A DNA stretch of 64,000 nucleotides from CAMLIZ01 sp036231905 (GCF_036231905.1 NZ_JAZARE010000010.1:62001-126000), one strand, 5' to 3'; counted from the stretch's first letter, positions 1-8,774 are shown. Notes: a model not told the origin generated them from the letters alone. Numbers and translations are program-made.

Positions 1-66
1 ACACATCAAAGCTGTCGTACACAATAGGCTCGCCCATGGTGCCGTGCTGTCGCCTCTGAGACTGAC

Positions 67-771
67 ATGAATATCCCCGTTCTTACAATGGCCGAGCGGT
101 CCAACATCGACTCCGGCTCGTGGTTCTCCAAGCTCTCCCAACCTCTGCGCAACGCCATCCTCTCCCGAGCGGTTGTGCGGCGCTTGCAGGACGGAGCCTT
201 GCTCACCACGCGCGGCTCGGAACCCGAGGAGTGGTGTGCGGTGGCCAAGGGCGCGGTGCGTGTGAGCACCGTGTCGCTGTCGGGCAAGCAGATCACGCTG
301 ACGTATGTGGAGCCGGGCACCTGGTTCGGCGACATCTCGCTGTTCGATGGCCTGCCGCGAACGCACGATGCCAACGCGCATGGCGAGACCACGCTGCTGG
401 TGGTGCGGCGGGCCGACTTCCGCGAGCTGCTGTCGCAGCACACCGAGTTGTACGAGGCGCTGCTGCGGCTGAACTGCAGGCGCCTGCGCATGATGTACAA
501 CGTGTTCGAGGACCTGAACACACGGCCGCTGGCAGCGCGGCTGGCCAAGCAGCTGCTGCTGCTGGCGCGCAGCTACGGCGTGGAACAGGGCGACGAGATC
601 CGCATCGGCCTGCACCTCGCCCAGGAAGACCTGGCGCAGCTGCTGGGCGCATCGCGCCAGCGCGTGAACCAGGAACTCAAGGGCTTCGAACGCGAAGGCG
701 CGGTGCGCGTGGAACCCACGCGGCTGGTGGTGCTGTCGCGCGAGAAGCTGATGCAGATCTCCGACCGGTAG
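67..771 (+). CDS. Crp/Fnr-family transcriptional regulator
   Basis: A 234-residue protein with the Crp/Fnr layout: an N-terminal cyclic-nucleotide-binding-like beta-barrel (about residues 20-130, with the barrel signature 'EPGTWFGDISLFDG' near 87-100), a dimerisation helix (about 135-165) and a C-terminal winged helix-turn-helix ('QEDLAQLLGASRQRVNQEL', about 185-205). No Fnr-type cysteine cluster is visible at the N-terminus, so oxygen sensing through an iron-sulfur cluster is unlikely. It lies 44 bp upstream of a phosphotransferase and an acyl-CoA dehydrogenase on the same strand, so it probably controls that short catabolic operon; this is inference. An in-frame ATG seven codons downstream is an alternative start. 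Confidence 0.9.
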   Translation: MNIPVLTMAERSNIDSGSWFSKLSQPLRNAILSRAVVRRLQDGALLTTRGSEPEEWCAVAKGAVRVSTVSLSGKQITLTYVEPGTWFGDISLFDGLPRTHDANAHGETTLLVVRRADFRELLSQHTELYEALLRLNCRRLRMMYNVFEDLNTRPLAARLAKQLLLLARSYGVEQGDEIRIGLHLAQEDLAQLLGASRQRVNQELKGFEREGAVRVEPTRLVVLSREKLMQISDR

Positions 772-815
772 GGCTGCGGGGCTCCTGCCCGCGGCTGCGC
801 CGAGGATAAGGACCC

Positions 816-1901
816 ATGGACGCTTTCACCGGAACCAAACCCGTCGCCGAGTCGCACGCCTTCGACCTTGCCGCGCTCGAACGCCACCTTGCGCAGCACC
901 TGCCAGGCTTCGCCGGCCCGCTGACTGTCGAGCAGTTCAAGGGCGGCCAGTCCAATCCCACCTATAAGCTCATCACGCCGGGCGCCGCCTACGTGATGCG
1001 CAGCAAGCCCGGCCCGGTCGCCAAGCTGCTGCCTTCGGCCCACGCCATCGAACGCGAGTTCCGGGTGATGAGCGCGCTGAAGGATACCGACGTGCCGGTG
1101 CCGGCGATGCACCTGCTCTGCGAGGACGAGTCGGTGATCGGCCGCGCGTTCTACGTGATGGAGTGCGTACAGGGCCGCGTGCTGTGGGACCAGTCCCTGC
1201 CCGGCATGACAAACGGGCAGCGCGCCGCCATCTACGACGAGATGAACCGCGTGATCGCGGCCCTGCACAAGGTGGACGTGCAGGCCGTGGGCCTGGCGGA
1301 CTATGGCAAGCCAGGCAACTACTTCGAGCGCCAGATCGGGCGCTGGAGCAAGCAGTACGTGGCCTCCATCACCGAGCCCATCGAGGCGATGGATCGGCTG
1401 ATGGAATGGCTGCCGGCGCACATCCCCGCAGAGGCGCGGGACGAGCGCCAGGTGTCGGTGGTGCATGGCGACTTCCGGCTCGACAACCTCATGTTCCATC
1501 CCACCGAGGCGCGCGTGCTCGCGGTGCTGGACTGGGAACTGTCCACGCTGGGCCATCCACTGGCCGACTTCAGCTACCACTGCATGGCCTGGCACATTCC
1601 GCCGGGTGCGTTCCGCGGCATCGGCGGGCTGGACATCGCGTCACTGGGCATCCCCGGCGAGCAGGACTACGTGCGCCGCTACTGCGAGCGCACCGGCCGC
1701 TCCAGCCCCGAGGCGCTGGCGGCCGACTGGAACTTCTACATGGCCTACAACCTGTTCCGCCTGGCGGCCATCCTGCAAGGCATTGCCAAGCGCGTGGTGG
1801 ACGGCACGGCGTCGAGTGCGCAGGCCCGGAATACCGGCGCCGGCGCGCGCCCGCTCGCCGAGATGGGCTGGCAGTTCGCCCGAATGTCAGCCCCTCGCTG
1901 A
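816..1901 (+). CDS. Phosphotransferase family protein (APH fold, acyl-CoA dehydrogenase-associated)
   Basis: A 361-residue member of the aminoglycoside-phosphotransferase/choline-kinase fold that is commonly encoded next to acyl-CoA dehydrogenases (ACAD10/11-like N-domain). The catalytic loop 'VHGDFRLDNLMFH' (about 218-230; the Asp of HGD is the catalytic base) and the metal-binding 'VLDWELSTLGHPLADF' (about 236-251) are intact. An N-terminal nucleotide-binding lobe contains 'EQFKGGQSNPTYKL'. By analogy with ACAD11 it may phosphorylate a hydroxyacyl-CoA so that the phosphate can be eliminated, rather than act on antibiotics. The gene ends 19 bp before the acyl-CoA dehydrogenase start, which supports a functional pair. 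An AAGGA ribosome site precedes the ATG. Confidence 0.9.
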   Translation: MDAFTGTKPVAESHAFDLAALERHLAQHLPGFAGPLTVEQFKGGQSNPTYKLITPGAAYVMRSKPGPVAKLLPSAHAIEREFRVMSALKDTDVPVPAMHLLCEDESVIGRAFYVMECVQGRVLWDQSLPGMTNGQRAAIYDEMNRVIAALHKVDVQAVGLADYGKPGNYFERQIGRWSKQYVASITEPIEAMDRLMEWLPAHIPAEARDERQVSVVHGDFRLDNLMFHPTEARVLAVLDWELSTLGHPLADFSYHCMAWHIPPGAFRGIGGLDIASLGIPGEQDYVRRYCERTGRSSPEALAADWNFYMAYNLFRLAAILQGIAKRVVDGTASSAQARNTGAGARPLAEMGWQFARMSAPR

Positions 1902-1920
1902 CACAACCCAAGGATTCAGC

Positions 1921-3135
1921 ATGGACTTCAACTATTCCCCCCGCACGCAAGAGCTGCAGGCCCGGGTCAAGGCCTTCATGGACCAGCACGTCTATCCGAA
2001 CGAGGCGCGCTACTGGGCCGAGCTGAGGGAGAACACCGAAGCGGGCAAGCGCTGGACGCCGCTCAAGCTCATCGAGGAGCTCAAGCCCAAGGCCCGCGCC
2101 GAAAACCTGTGGAACCTGTTCCTGCCGGAAAGCAGCCACGGCGCAGGCCTGACCAACCAGGAGTACGCGCCGTTGGCCGAGATCATGGGCCGGGTGCCCT
2201 GGGCCAGCGAAGTGTTCAACTGCTCCGCGCCGGACACCGGCAACATGGAGACCATCGAGCGCTATGGCACGCCCGAGCAGAAGCAGCGCTGGCTGGCGCC
2301 GCTGCTCGAAGGCAAGATCCGCAGCGCCTTCGCGATGACGGAGCCGGCGGTCGCCTCGTCGGACGCCACGAACATCGAGTCCCGCATCGAGCGCCAGGGC
2401 GATCACTACCTGATCAACGGCCGCAAGTGGTGGACCTCAGGTGCCGGCGATCCCCGTTGCGCCGTTTACATCTTCATGGGCAAGACCGACCCGGACGCGC
2501 CGCGCCACTCGCAGCAGTCGATGATCCTGGTGCCGGCCGACACCCCGGGCATCACCATCGTGCGCCCGCTGCAGGTGTTTGGCTACGACGACGCGCCCCA
2601 TGGCCACATGGAAGTCGTGTTCAAGGACGTGAAGGTGCCGGCCACCAACATGCTGCTGGGCGAAGGCCGCGGCTTCGAGATCGCGCAAGGCCGCCTCGGG
2701 CCGGGCCGCATCCACCACTGCATGCGGCTCATCGGGCTGGCCGAACGGTCGCTGGAACTGATGTGCCGGCGTGCGTCCTCGCGCGTGGCCTTCGGCAAGC
2801 CGGTGGCGTCGCAGACGGTGACGCAGGAGCGCATTGCCGAAGCCCGCTGCATGATCGACCAGGCGCGCCTGCTCACGCTCAAGGCCGCGTGGATGATGGA
2901 CGTGGCCGGGAACAAGACCGCCAAGGCCGAGATCGCGATGATCAAGGTGGTGGCCCCCAACATGGCCTGCCAAGTGATCGACTGGGCCATGCAGGTGCAC
3001 GGCGGGGCGGGCATGTGCGAGGACTTCCCGCTCGCCTACTTCTACACCATCGCCCGGACGCTCCGCTTCGCGGACGGCCCTGACGAGGTGCACCGCAACG
3101 CGATCGCGAAGATCGAGCTCGGCAAGTACGCCTGA
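1921..3135 (+). CDS. Acyl-CoA dehydrogenase family protein
   Basis: A 404-residue FAD-dependent acyl-CoA dehydrogenase (ACAD10/11-like). An N-terminal helical domain is followed by the beta domain with the family motif 'SAFAMTEPAVASSDATNIE' (about 131-149) and a C-terminal four-helix domain carrying 'QVHGGAGMCEDFPLAYFY' (about 355-372) and a 'RFADGPDEVHRNAIAKIELGKYA' end. It should catalyse alpha,beta-dehydrogenation of an acyl-CoA; the substrate cannot be read from the sequence. I chose the ATG at 1921, 19 bp after the phosphotransferase stop, because residues start with the typical 'MDFNYSPRTQELQ'; the open frame extends much further upstream but only inside the previous gene. Probably the third gene of a Crp-phosphotransferase-dehydrogenase operon. 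Confidence 0.93.
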   Translation: MDFNYSPRTQELQARVKAFMDQHVYPNEARYWAELRENTEAGKRWTPLKLIEELKPKARAENLWNLFLPESSHGAGLTNQEYAPLAEIMGRVPWASEVFNCSAPDTGNMETIERYGTPEQKQRWLAPLLEGKIRSAFAMTEPAVASSDATNIESRIERQGDHYLINGRKWWTSGAGDPRCAVYIFMGKTDPDAPRHSQQSMILVPADTPGITIVRPLQVFGYDDAPHGHMEVVFKDVKVPATNMLLGEGRGFEIAQGRLGPGRIHHCMRLIGLAERSLELMCRRASSRVAFGKPVASQTVTQERIAEARCMIDQARLLTLKAAWMMDVAGNKTAKAEIAMIKVVAPNMACQVIDWAMQVHGGAGMCEDFPLAYFYTIARTLRFADGPDEVHRNAIAKIELGKYA

Positions 3136-3164
3136 GCGACCTGGTCCGGTTCGGTGCGCCTGCT

Positions 3165-3890
3165 TCAGCGCGCGGCCGGGCCGTCGTCGCCGGAGCCCGA
3201 CCACATGCTGGGCTGGGTGCTCGCCACGCCGTTGTCGTTGCAGGCCTGCGCCACCCGGCGCGCTTCACGCAGCGCCACATCGAAAAGCACCGCTGCGGCC
3301 GTGAGCCGGGCGGCGTCGGGCTGCTGCACCGCCAGCCGGAGGGTGAGGCGGCCTCGCTGAAGGATCAGCGCCAGCGGGTCCTCCGGCGCCAGCCAGCTGG
3401 AGCGTGCCTGCTGCAGCTGCTGGCTGAGCGGGCCGGCCAGCCACTGCGCCAGCCAGCGCGGCGCGGAGCCGGCAGCGCCGAAGCTGTCGCGCAGCATCTT
3501 CAGCTCGTTGGCCGGCATCTTGGGAAACAGCACCAGCCAGCGCATCTCTTCCGGCGTGGCGGTGTCGATGCGCGTCTGCAGGTCTTCGGTGAATTGCTCG
3601 AAGACCGCCTTCTCCATGCTGTCCATCAGGCTGCGCGACAGCACCATCATCTGCAGGTCGATTTCGCCGATGTCCCCGCGCAGGCGCAGTTCGCTGCCCT
3701 GGATGTAGGGCCGCTGCGACGGGCCCCACTCCAGGCGCCAGCCGGAGCCCGGGGCACCCGCATCGACGACGAAGCCGTCGCCATCGCGGGTGCGCTTGAA
3801 GCTGTAGCGCCGGGCCTCCGCCCATTCCGCCGCGCCGGCCCATCCCGAGCCCGCCACACCGGAAAACCAGCGCTTGATCGTCTGCAGCAT
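3165..3890 (-). CDS. Hypothetical protein, conserved-looking
   Basis: A 241-residue protein starting 'MLQTIKRWFSG'. I do not recognise the family. Visible features are an N-terminal amphipathic stretch, a segment with alternating hydrophobic and charged residues resembling a beta-rich domain ('GWRLEWGPSQRPYIQGSELRLRGD', about 50-73), a helical middle ('MVLSRSLMDSMEKAVFEQF') and a hydrophobic 'WLVLFPKM' patch. No signal peptide or clear transmembrane helix. The upstream GTG/ATG extension of the open frame was rejected because it runs into the promoter region shared with the divergent glutathione transferase gene at 3953. It is convergent with the acyl-CoA dehydrogenase gene (29 bp apart). Confidence 0.7.
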   Translation of the reverse strand: MLQTIKRWFSGVAGSGWAGAAEWAEARRYSFKRTRDGDGFVVDAGAPGSGWRLEWGPSQRPYIQGSELRLRGDIGEIDLQMMVLSRSLMDSMEKAVFEQFTEDLQTRIDTATPEEMRWLVLFPKMPANELKMLRDSFGAAGSAPRWLAQWLAGPLSQQLQQARSSWLAPEDPLALILQRGRLTLRLAVQQPDAARLTAAAVLFDVALREARRVAQACNDNGVASTQPSMWSGSGDDGPAAR

Positions 3891-3952
3891 GGTTGTCTTG
3901 ATCGCCCTATAGTCGGCAGAACGCGCAACGAGGGCGCGAGAAAGAGACACCG

Positions 3953-4645
3953 ATGATCGAAGTGTATTCGTGGGCCACGCCCAACGGGCACAAGGTTCAC
4001 ATCATGCTGGAGGAATGCGGCCTGCCGTACCGGGTGCATGGCGTGGACATCGGCGCAGGCGACCAGTTCGCGCCGGAGTTCCTGAAGATCAGCCCGAACA
4101 ACAAGATCCCGGCGATCGTCGATCCCGACGGGCCGGGCGGCAAGCCGATCTCGCTGTTCGAATCGGGTGCGATCCTGCTGTACCTGGCGGGCAAGACGGG
4201 GCGCTTCCTGCCGGAGGACGTGCATGCCAAGTACCAGACGCTGCAGTGGCTGATGTTCCAGATGGGCGGCGTGGGCCCCATGCTGGGCCAGGCCCACCAC
4301 TTCCGCATCTACGCACCCGACAAGATCGGCTACGCCATCGACCGCTACACCAACGAGGCCAAGCGCCTGTACGGCGTGATGGACCGGCAGCTCGCGCGCA
4401 GCAAATACATCGCCGGCCCGGAATACACCATCGCCGACATGGCGATCTTCCCCTGGCTGCGCTCCTGGAAGAACCAGGGCATCGACTGGAACGACTATCC
4501 ACACCTCAAGGGCTGGTTCGACGAGATCGCCGCCCGCCCGGCAGTGGAGCGCGCCGTGCAGGTGCTGTCGGACCGGCGCAAGCCGCTCATGGACGACAAG
4601 GCCCGCACCATGCTCTTCGGTTCCGAGCAGTACAAGCGGCATTGA
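3953..4645 (+). CDS. Glutathione S-transferase family protein (YghU/YfcG-like)
   Basis: A 230-residue cytosolic GST. The thioredoxin-fold N-domain begins 'MIEVYSWATPNGHKVHIMLEE'; the 'TPNG-KV' motif is characteristic of the nu-class disulfide-bond oxidoreductases YfcG/YghU, which bind glutathione disulfide rather than conjugating xenobiotics. The glutathione gamma-glutamyl site 'LFESGAILLYLA' (about 66-77) is present. The helical C-domain contains 'YTIADMAIFPW' (about 158-168), the usual N-capping/hydrophobic staple region. Likely role: glutathione-dependent disulfide reduction or peroxide defence in the cytoplasm. The gene is divergent from the hypothetical gene at 3165-3890 (62 bp apart) and is followed after 14 bp by tRNA-Arg. 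Confidence 0.92.
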   Translation: MIEVYSWATPNGHKVHIMLEECGLPYRVHGVDIGAGDQFAPEFLKISPNNKIPAIVDPDGPGGKPISLFESGAILLYLAGKTGRFLPEDVHAKYQTLQWLMFQMGGVGPMLGQAHHFRIYAPDKIGYAIDRYTNEAKRLYGVMDRQLARSKYIAGPEYTIADMAIFPWLRSWKNQGIDWNDYPHLKGWFDEIAARPAVERAVQVLSDRRKPLMDDKARTMLFGSEQYKRH

Positions 4646-4659
4646 GATAATGCGCCGGT

Positions 4660-4736
4660 CTGCCCGTAGCTCAACTGGATAGAGCAGCTGCCTTCTAAGC
4701 AGCAGGTCGGGGGTTCGAGTCCCTCCGGGCAGGCCA
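4660..4736 (+). tRNA. tRNA-Arg (anticodon TCT)
   Basis: A full 77-nt cloverleaf can be folded by eye: acceptor CTGCCCG pairs perfectly with CGGGCAG, D-arm GCTC/GAGC, anticodon stem GCTGC/GCAGC with loop CTTCTAA (anticodon TCT, reading AGA/AGG), T-arm around GTTCGAGT, discriminator G and encoded CCA. AGA/AGG codons are rare in a genome of this composition. Confidence 0.96.
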
Positions 4737-4796
4737 GGGAGACCCACGTCAACCTGCCGGCATGCAAAGTGCTGCAGCGGCCAGGAAAGGATCTTC

Positions 4797-6716
4797 ATGC
4801 CCTCTGACGGCAACGTCCGCCTCGCCAGCCCGGCCACCACACTGCAGCACAGCGAAGAGCGTTTCCGTCTCCTGGTGGAGGCGGTGGAAGACTACGCCAT
4901 CTTCCTGCTCGACCCCAACGGCATCGTCACCAGCTGGAACCCGGGCGCCCAGAAGCTCAAGGGCTACCTGCCGCACGAGATCATCGGCAAGTCCTTCACC
5001 GAGTTTTATCCGAAGGAAGTGCTGGCCGCCGGCTGGCCCCAGGAAGAACTGCGCCGCGCCACCCGCGAAGGGCGCTTCGAAGACGAAGGCTGGCGCATCC
5101 GCAAGGACGGCTCGCGCTTCTGGGCCAACGTGGTCATCACGGCCCTGCGCGACGACAACGGCGGGCTGTACGGCTTCGCCAAGGTCACCCGCGACCTGAC
5201 GGAGCGGCGCCGGCACGAGGAAAACCTGCGCGAGAGCGAGGAACGCTTCCGCCTGCTGGTGAACTCGGTGCGCGACTATGCGATCTTCATGCTGGACCCC
5301 GAGGGCCACATCGAAAGCTGGAACGCCGGTGCCACCGCCCTGAAAGGTTATGCGGCCTCCGAGGTGCTGGGGCGCCACTTCTCCATCTTCTACACCGCGG
5401 CCGACCTGGCCGCCGGGAAACCGGCACGCGAACTGGAGCAGGCGGTGCGCGAGGGCGGCGTGCATGACGAGGGCTGGCGTGTGCGCAAGGACGGCAGCCT
5501 GTTCTGGGCCGGCGTGACCATCACGCCGGTGTACAACGCCGCCGGTTCCTTGCGCGGCTACGCCAAGGTCACGCGCGACATGAGCGAGCGCCGCCGCCTC
5601 GCCGACCTGGAGGATTCCTCCCGCCGCATGAGCGAATTCCTCGCGATGCTGGCGCATGAGCTGCGCAATCCGCTGGCACCCATCCGCAACGCGGTGAGCA
5701 TCATGCAGCTGGAGAAGGCGGTTCCTCCCCGGGTGAGCGCCTGCCGCGACATCATCGACCGCCAGCTGAGCCATCTCACCCGGCTGGTGGACGACCTGCT
5801 GGACGTGGGCCGCATCACCACCGGCAAGATCAGCCTGCGGCGCGAGCCGCTGAACTTCAACGAGGTGGTGCTGCGCAGCGTGGAAGCCTGCCGCCCGCTG
5901 ATCGAGGCGCGCCAACACGAGTTCACGCTGGAACTGCCGCCCGAGCCGATCGAGATGCTGGGCGACGACACCCGGCTGGTCCAGGTGCTGCAGAACCTGT
6001 TGACCAACGCTGCCAAATACACCAGTCCCGGCGGACAGATTTCACTGGCCGTGCAGGTGGAAGGCGGCACAGTCGTCACCACCGTGTCGGACAACGGCCG
6101 CGGCATCGCGCCCGAGGCGCTGCGCCGGGTGTTCGACCTGTTCGTGCAGGAAGGCGCCAACAACGACCCCGGCGAAAGCGGACTCGGCATCGGCCTCACC
6201 TTGGCACGCACGCTGGTGGAGATGCACGGCGGGTCCATCCGCGCCGACAGCGAAGGCCGCGACAAGGGCAGCCGCTTCACCGTGCGGCTGCCCCTGGCCA
6301 GCGTGCCGGGTGCCGATTCGTCGCAGCAAGACCGCCCTTCGGCTTCTGCGCTGGGCCAGCGCCTGCGCGTGCTGGTGGTGGACGACAACCGGGACTCGGC
6401 CGACACCATGGGCGGGCTGCTGCGCGTGCTGGGGCAGGACGCGCAGGTGGTCTATGACGGCGAGGCGGCCATGGCGGCGGCCGAGCGGTTCCGGCCGGAG
6501 CTGGTGCTGCTGGACCTGAACATGCCCGGCACCAACGGCTTCGGCGTGATGCAGCGCCTGCGCAACCTGCCGCAGGCGCCCGCCATGCGGGTGGTCGCCA
6601 TGACCGGCTACGGCCAGGAAGCCGACAAGGCCCGCACCCTGGAAGCCGGCTTCGAGGCGCATCTGACCAAGCCGGTGGGCGTGGAGCAGCTGCGCGGCCT
6701 GCTGGAGCCGGGCTGA
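4797..6716 (+). CDS. Double-PAS hybrid sensor histidine kinase with receiver domain
   Basis: A 639-residue predicted cytoplasmic hybrid kinase. Two tandem PAS-PAC modules (about 20-140 and 145-265) are clearly duplicates of each other: both contain 'ERFRLLV', 'DYAIF-LDP', 'LKGY', 'DEGWR-RKDGS-FWA' and 'AKVTRD'. Next come the HisKA dimerisation domain with the phospho-acceptor His in 'LAMLAHELRNPLAPI' (about 283-297), the HATPase domain (N-box 'LQNLLTNAAKYT', G-boxes 'DNGRGIAPEAL' and 'GLGIGLTLARTLVEMHGG'; about 400-505) and a C-terminal receiver domain (about 522-638) with the acceptor Asp in 'LVLLDLNMPGTNGFG'. No transmembrane helix is seen, so the PAS modules sense an intracellular signal. 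No response regulator is adjacent; the partner is unknown. Confidence 0.93.
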   Translation: MPSDGNVRLASPATTLQHSEERFRLLVEAVEDYAIFLLDPNGIVTSWNPGAQKLKGYLPHEIIGKSFTEFYPKEVLAAGWPQEELRRATREGRFEDEGWRIRKDGSRFWANVVITALRDDNGGLYGFAKVTRDLTERRRHEENLRESEERFRLLVNSVRDYAIFMLDPEGHIESWNAGATALKGYAASEVLGRHFSIFYTAADLAAGKPARELEQAVREGGVHDEGWRVRKDGSLFWAGVTITPVYNAAGSLRGYAKVTRDMSERRRLADLEDSSRRMSEFLAMLAHELRNPLAPIRNAVSIMQLEKAVPPRVSACRDIIDRQLSHLTRLVDDLLDVGRITTGKISLRREPLNFNEVVLRSVEACRPLIEARQHEFTLELPPEPIEMLGDDTRLVQVLQNLLTNAAKYTSPGGQISLAVQVEGGTVVTTVSDNGRGIAPEALRRVFDLFVQEGANNDPGESGLGIGLTLARTLVEMHGGSIRADSEGRDKGSRFTVRLPLASVPGADSSQQDRPSASALGQRLRVLVVDDNRDSADTMGGLLRVLGQDAQVVYDGEAAMAAAERFRPELVLLDLNMPGTNGFGVMQRLRNLPQAPAMRVVAMTGYGQEADKARTLEAGFEAHLTKPVGVEQLRGLLEPG

Positions 6717-6854
6717 TTGCGGCCTGTGAAGCGCAGTATTGAAGGGCGCGCCCCGCACCGCGGCCCGTTTGTTATTTTTTCTCCGGGAGCACGGCTCCTA
6801 CGGCGCAGTGGTCATGCCCTACTATGGCGCACTTCATAGATTTTGCGGATTCGT

Positions 6855-7898
6855 ATGGAAACAGATCAGGTCACCTGTGCGCTCTTCCGCGCGTTGCTTG
6901 GACGCGACGCCGAGCCAGCGGCGGTGGCCAATTTTCGAGGTATGGGCATTGAGGCCGTCGCGAGGGCCATCGTGGAGTCGCCTGAGTTCCGGCAGCGCCA
7001 GGGCGCTGCCACGGGCGAGCGCAGCCCCTTCTGGCATTACGCCGCGCGCTTCGACGCACCGGGACTGATGTGGAAATATGCCGTGTCCGGTCTCCAGCCC
7101 CGTCCCGGACTCATCGTGAACTTCCTCGGAGTGGTAATCGACCCGAAGTTCCTGCCCCTGATCCTGCGAGGTATGGCGGGCGAAGTTCAGCCAGTGCCAA
7201 TGCCATCAAATTGGCACGCCGACATCGCAGAATGGGGTGCCGTCCTCCGTGCCGTCGACTTGGCCGGAGACACGTTTGTCGTAGCCGAGCTTGGATGTGG
7301 TTGGGGGTGCTGGCTGAACAATGCCTGCGTGCCTGCCAAGCGTGCGGGCAAGCAAGTTTTTGGCATTGGCGTTGAGGGTGACCCTGGCCACGTCGAATTC
7401 GCCAAGGAAGCGTGCGCACTGAATGGCCTGCTGCCCAGCGAGATTGCGGTGCACCACGCGATTGCTGGCAAAGATGGCTGGGCCTTGTTCCCGCGGCAGG
7501 AGCATGCCGGGCATTCCTGGGGGCTGCAAGCCGTCTTTGATGCAACGCCGGAGCAGCGCGCAGAAGCGCTGCGCAGGAAAACGCACCAAGAACTGCCGAT
7601 GTTGTCGCTTGCCACCATTTCCGGAGGCAAGCGCCTAGACCTGCTACATATCGACATCCAAGGCGCTGAGGTTGACGTCATTCGCAACAGCCTCGACTTT
7701 CTAGACAGCAATGTCGCCTACATCATGGTGGGAACGCACTCGAAGCAGATCGAAGGCCAACTGATGGACCTTTTGCTACCGCGCGGGTGGGTGCTGGAGA
7801 TCGAACGACCTGCCATCTTGTCTCTGGCAGAGGAAACGCCGCTGGTCACCGTCGACGGAGTGCAGGGCTGGCGCAACCGCGTGCTACGGCCTCTGTAG
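6855..7898 (+). CDS. FkbM-like SAM-dependent methyltransferase with DUF4214-like N-terminus
   Basis: A 347-residue protein. Residues about 5-45 ('FRALLGRDAEPAAVANF' to 'VESPEFRQRQ') resemble the short helical DUF4214 repeat often attached to glycan-modifying enzymes. The catalytic part has a class I methyltransferase motif I 'VVAELGCGWGCWLN' (about 142-155), an acidic motif II in 'VFGIGVEGDPGHVEFA', and the FkbM-type 'LDLLHIDIQGAEVDVIRNS' (about 259-277). The likely role is O-methylation of a sugar or cell-surface glycan, but no glycan cluster is adjacent. I prefer the ATG at 6855 to the TTG at 6843. Base and codon use are visibly less GC-rich than in neighbouring genes, and it sits alone between tRNA genes, which suggests acquisition by transfer. 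Confidence 0.82.
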   Translation: METDQVTCALFRALLGRDAEPAAVANFRGMGIEAVARAIVESPEFRQRQGAATGERSPFWHYAARFDAPGLMWKYAVSGLQPRPGLIVNFLGVVIDPKFLPLILRGMAGEVQPVPMPSNWHADIAEWGAVLRAVDLAGDTFVVAELGCGWGCWLNNACVPAKRAGKQVFGIGVEGDPGHVEFAKEACALNGLLPSEIAVHHAIAGKDGWALFPRQEHAGHSWGLQAVFDATPEQRAEALRRKTHQELPMLSLATISGGKRLDLLHIDIQGAEVDVIRNSLDFLDSNVAYIMVGTHSKQIEGQLMDLLLPRGWVLEIERPAILSLAEETPLVTVDGVQGWRNRVLRPL

Positions 7899-8147
7899 TC
7901 CATCGAAACGGTGCGGCAGCCTCGCAAGGGCGCAAAGCGCCGCATGTCTTCGCACAAAATCCATCTTTCTGCGCGTGGCTATTGAGCGTTGACGGCTGTA
8001 CGCGTCACCGCGCCTATCGGCTAAGAGCACGGCTGCAATCAGCCCATCGCCCTTCATGACGTCCTGGGTGCGGCAGCGAACCCTTCCCAGGGCACACGGC
8101 AACGCAGACCCCATCTGACTCGGCTGGGAGCCCGGCCAGAGCAGAAA

Positions 8148-8224
8148 TGGTCGGGGTGAAAGGATTCGAACCTTCGACCCACTGGTCCCAAACCAGTTGC
8201 GCTACCAGGCTGCGCTACACCCCG
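8148..8224 (-). tRNA. tRNA-Pro (anticodon TGG)
   Basis: Read on the minus strand, CGGGGTG...CACCCCG forms the acceptor stem, CTGGT/ACCAG the anticodon stem with loop TTGGG (anticodon TGG), GTTCGAATC the T-loop, and the 3' end has discriminator A plus encoded CCA. Length 77 nt. It is followed on the left by a roughly 250-bp gene-free, less GC-rich stretch. Confidence 0.96.
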
Positions 8225-8246
8225 ACGTGAAGGGCTGGATTGTAGG

Positions 8247-8774
8247 TCAGTGCACCGGCGCCGGTTGCGGCATCGGCAACTGCAGCTGCCGCGCGACCGC
8301 CATGCACTGCTGGATGTGCTGCTCCGCCACGAACTTCAGCGCTGAAAACGTGAGCGCGGCCGACACCGCCTGGCCAGCCACCGGCACGTACTTGGTCACC
8401 TGCTGGGTGGTCAGCCGCACGCCCACCGTCTTGAGCAGCTTGAGCACCAGCTCACGTGTGACCAGCCGGCCCACCACCAGGCCACCGGCGGCCGACAGCG
8501 CCTTGTAGACCACCAGCCGGCGCTCCGGCGACAGGCGCTCCACCTGCTCCGGCGTGAGCCCGAAGGCGTGGTTGATCTCGGGCAGCAGCTTCACCAGCAT
8601 GCCGATGTCGGTGACCAGGTCGAGGCCAGGCAGCGGCACAGCCGCCACACCGGCGGCAACCAGCGCGCGCCGGGTCACCAGCCGGCGGCAATGGCGCGCC
8701 ACCTGGTCGATCTGCTCCGGGGTGGACGGCACCACCACCCAGGCGGTCTCATCTCTATCTCTGTTTGCCCGCAT
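8247..8774 (-). CDS. Hypothetical protein, possibly DUF697/YcjF-related membrane-associated protein
   Basis: A 175-residue protein starting 'MRANRDRDE'. It has a mostly helical, hydrophobic body: 'RALVAAGVAAVPLPGLDLVTDIGMLVKLL' (about 35-63), a second hydrophobic helix 'YKALSAAGGLVVGRLVTRELVLKLL' and a C-terminal 'KYVPVAGQAVSAALTFSALKFVAEQHI' (about 128-154). The paired 'PGLD' and 'PVAGQAVSAALTF' motifs resemble DUF697/YcjF-type proteins, but this is a weak visual match. It starts 11 bp after the rraA stop codon, so it is probably the third gene of an Lrp-rraA operon. The longer open frame was rejected because it would overlap rraA. Confidence 0.65.
   Translation of the reverse strand: MRANRDRDETAWVVVPSTPEQIDQVARHCRRLVTRRALVAAGVAAVPLPGLDLVTDIGMLVKLLPEINHAFGLTPEQVERLSPERRLVVYKALSAAGGLVVGRLVTRELVLKLLKTVGVRLTTQQVTKYVPVAGQAVSAALTFSALKFVAEQHIQQCMAVARQLQLPMPQPAPVH

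Noticed and set aside
1465..1920. Long N-terminal extension of the acyl-CoA dehydrogenase frame
   Set aside because: The extension lies inside the phosphotransferase gene and translates to Arg/Trp/Ser-rich sequence; the ATG at 1921 gives the family N-terminus.
7899..8147. A phage or integron attachment site beside tRNA-Pro
   Set aside because: No integrase gene, no duplicated tRNA 3' end and no direct repeats were found in the window; nothing else is seen in this gene-free stretch.
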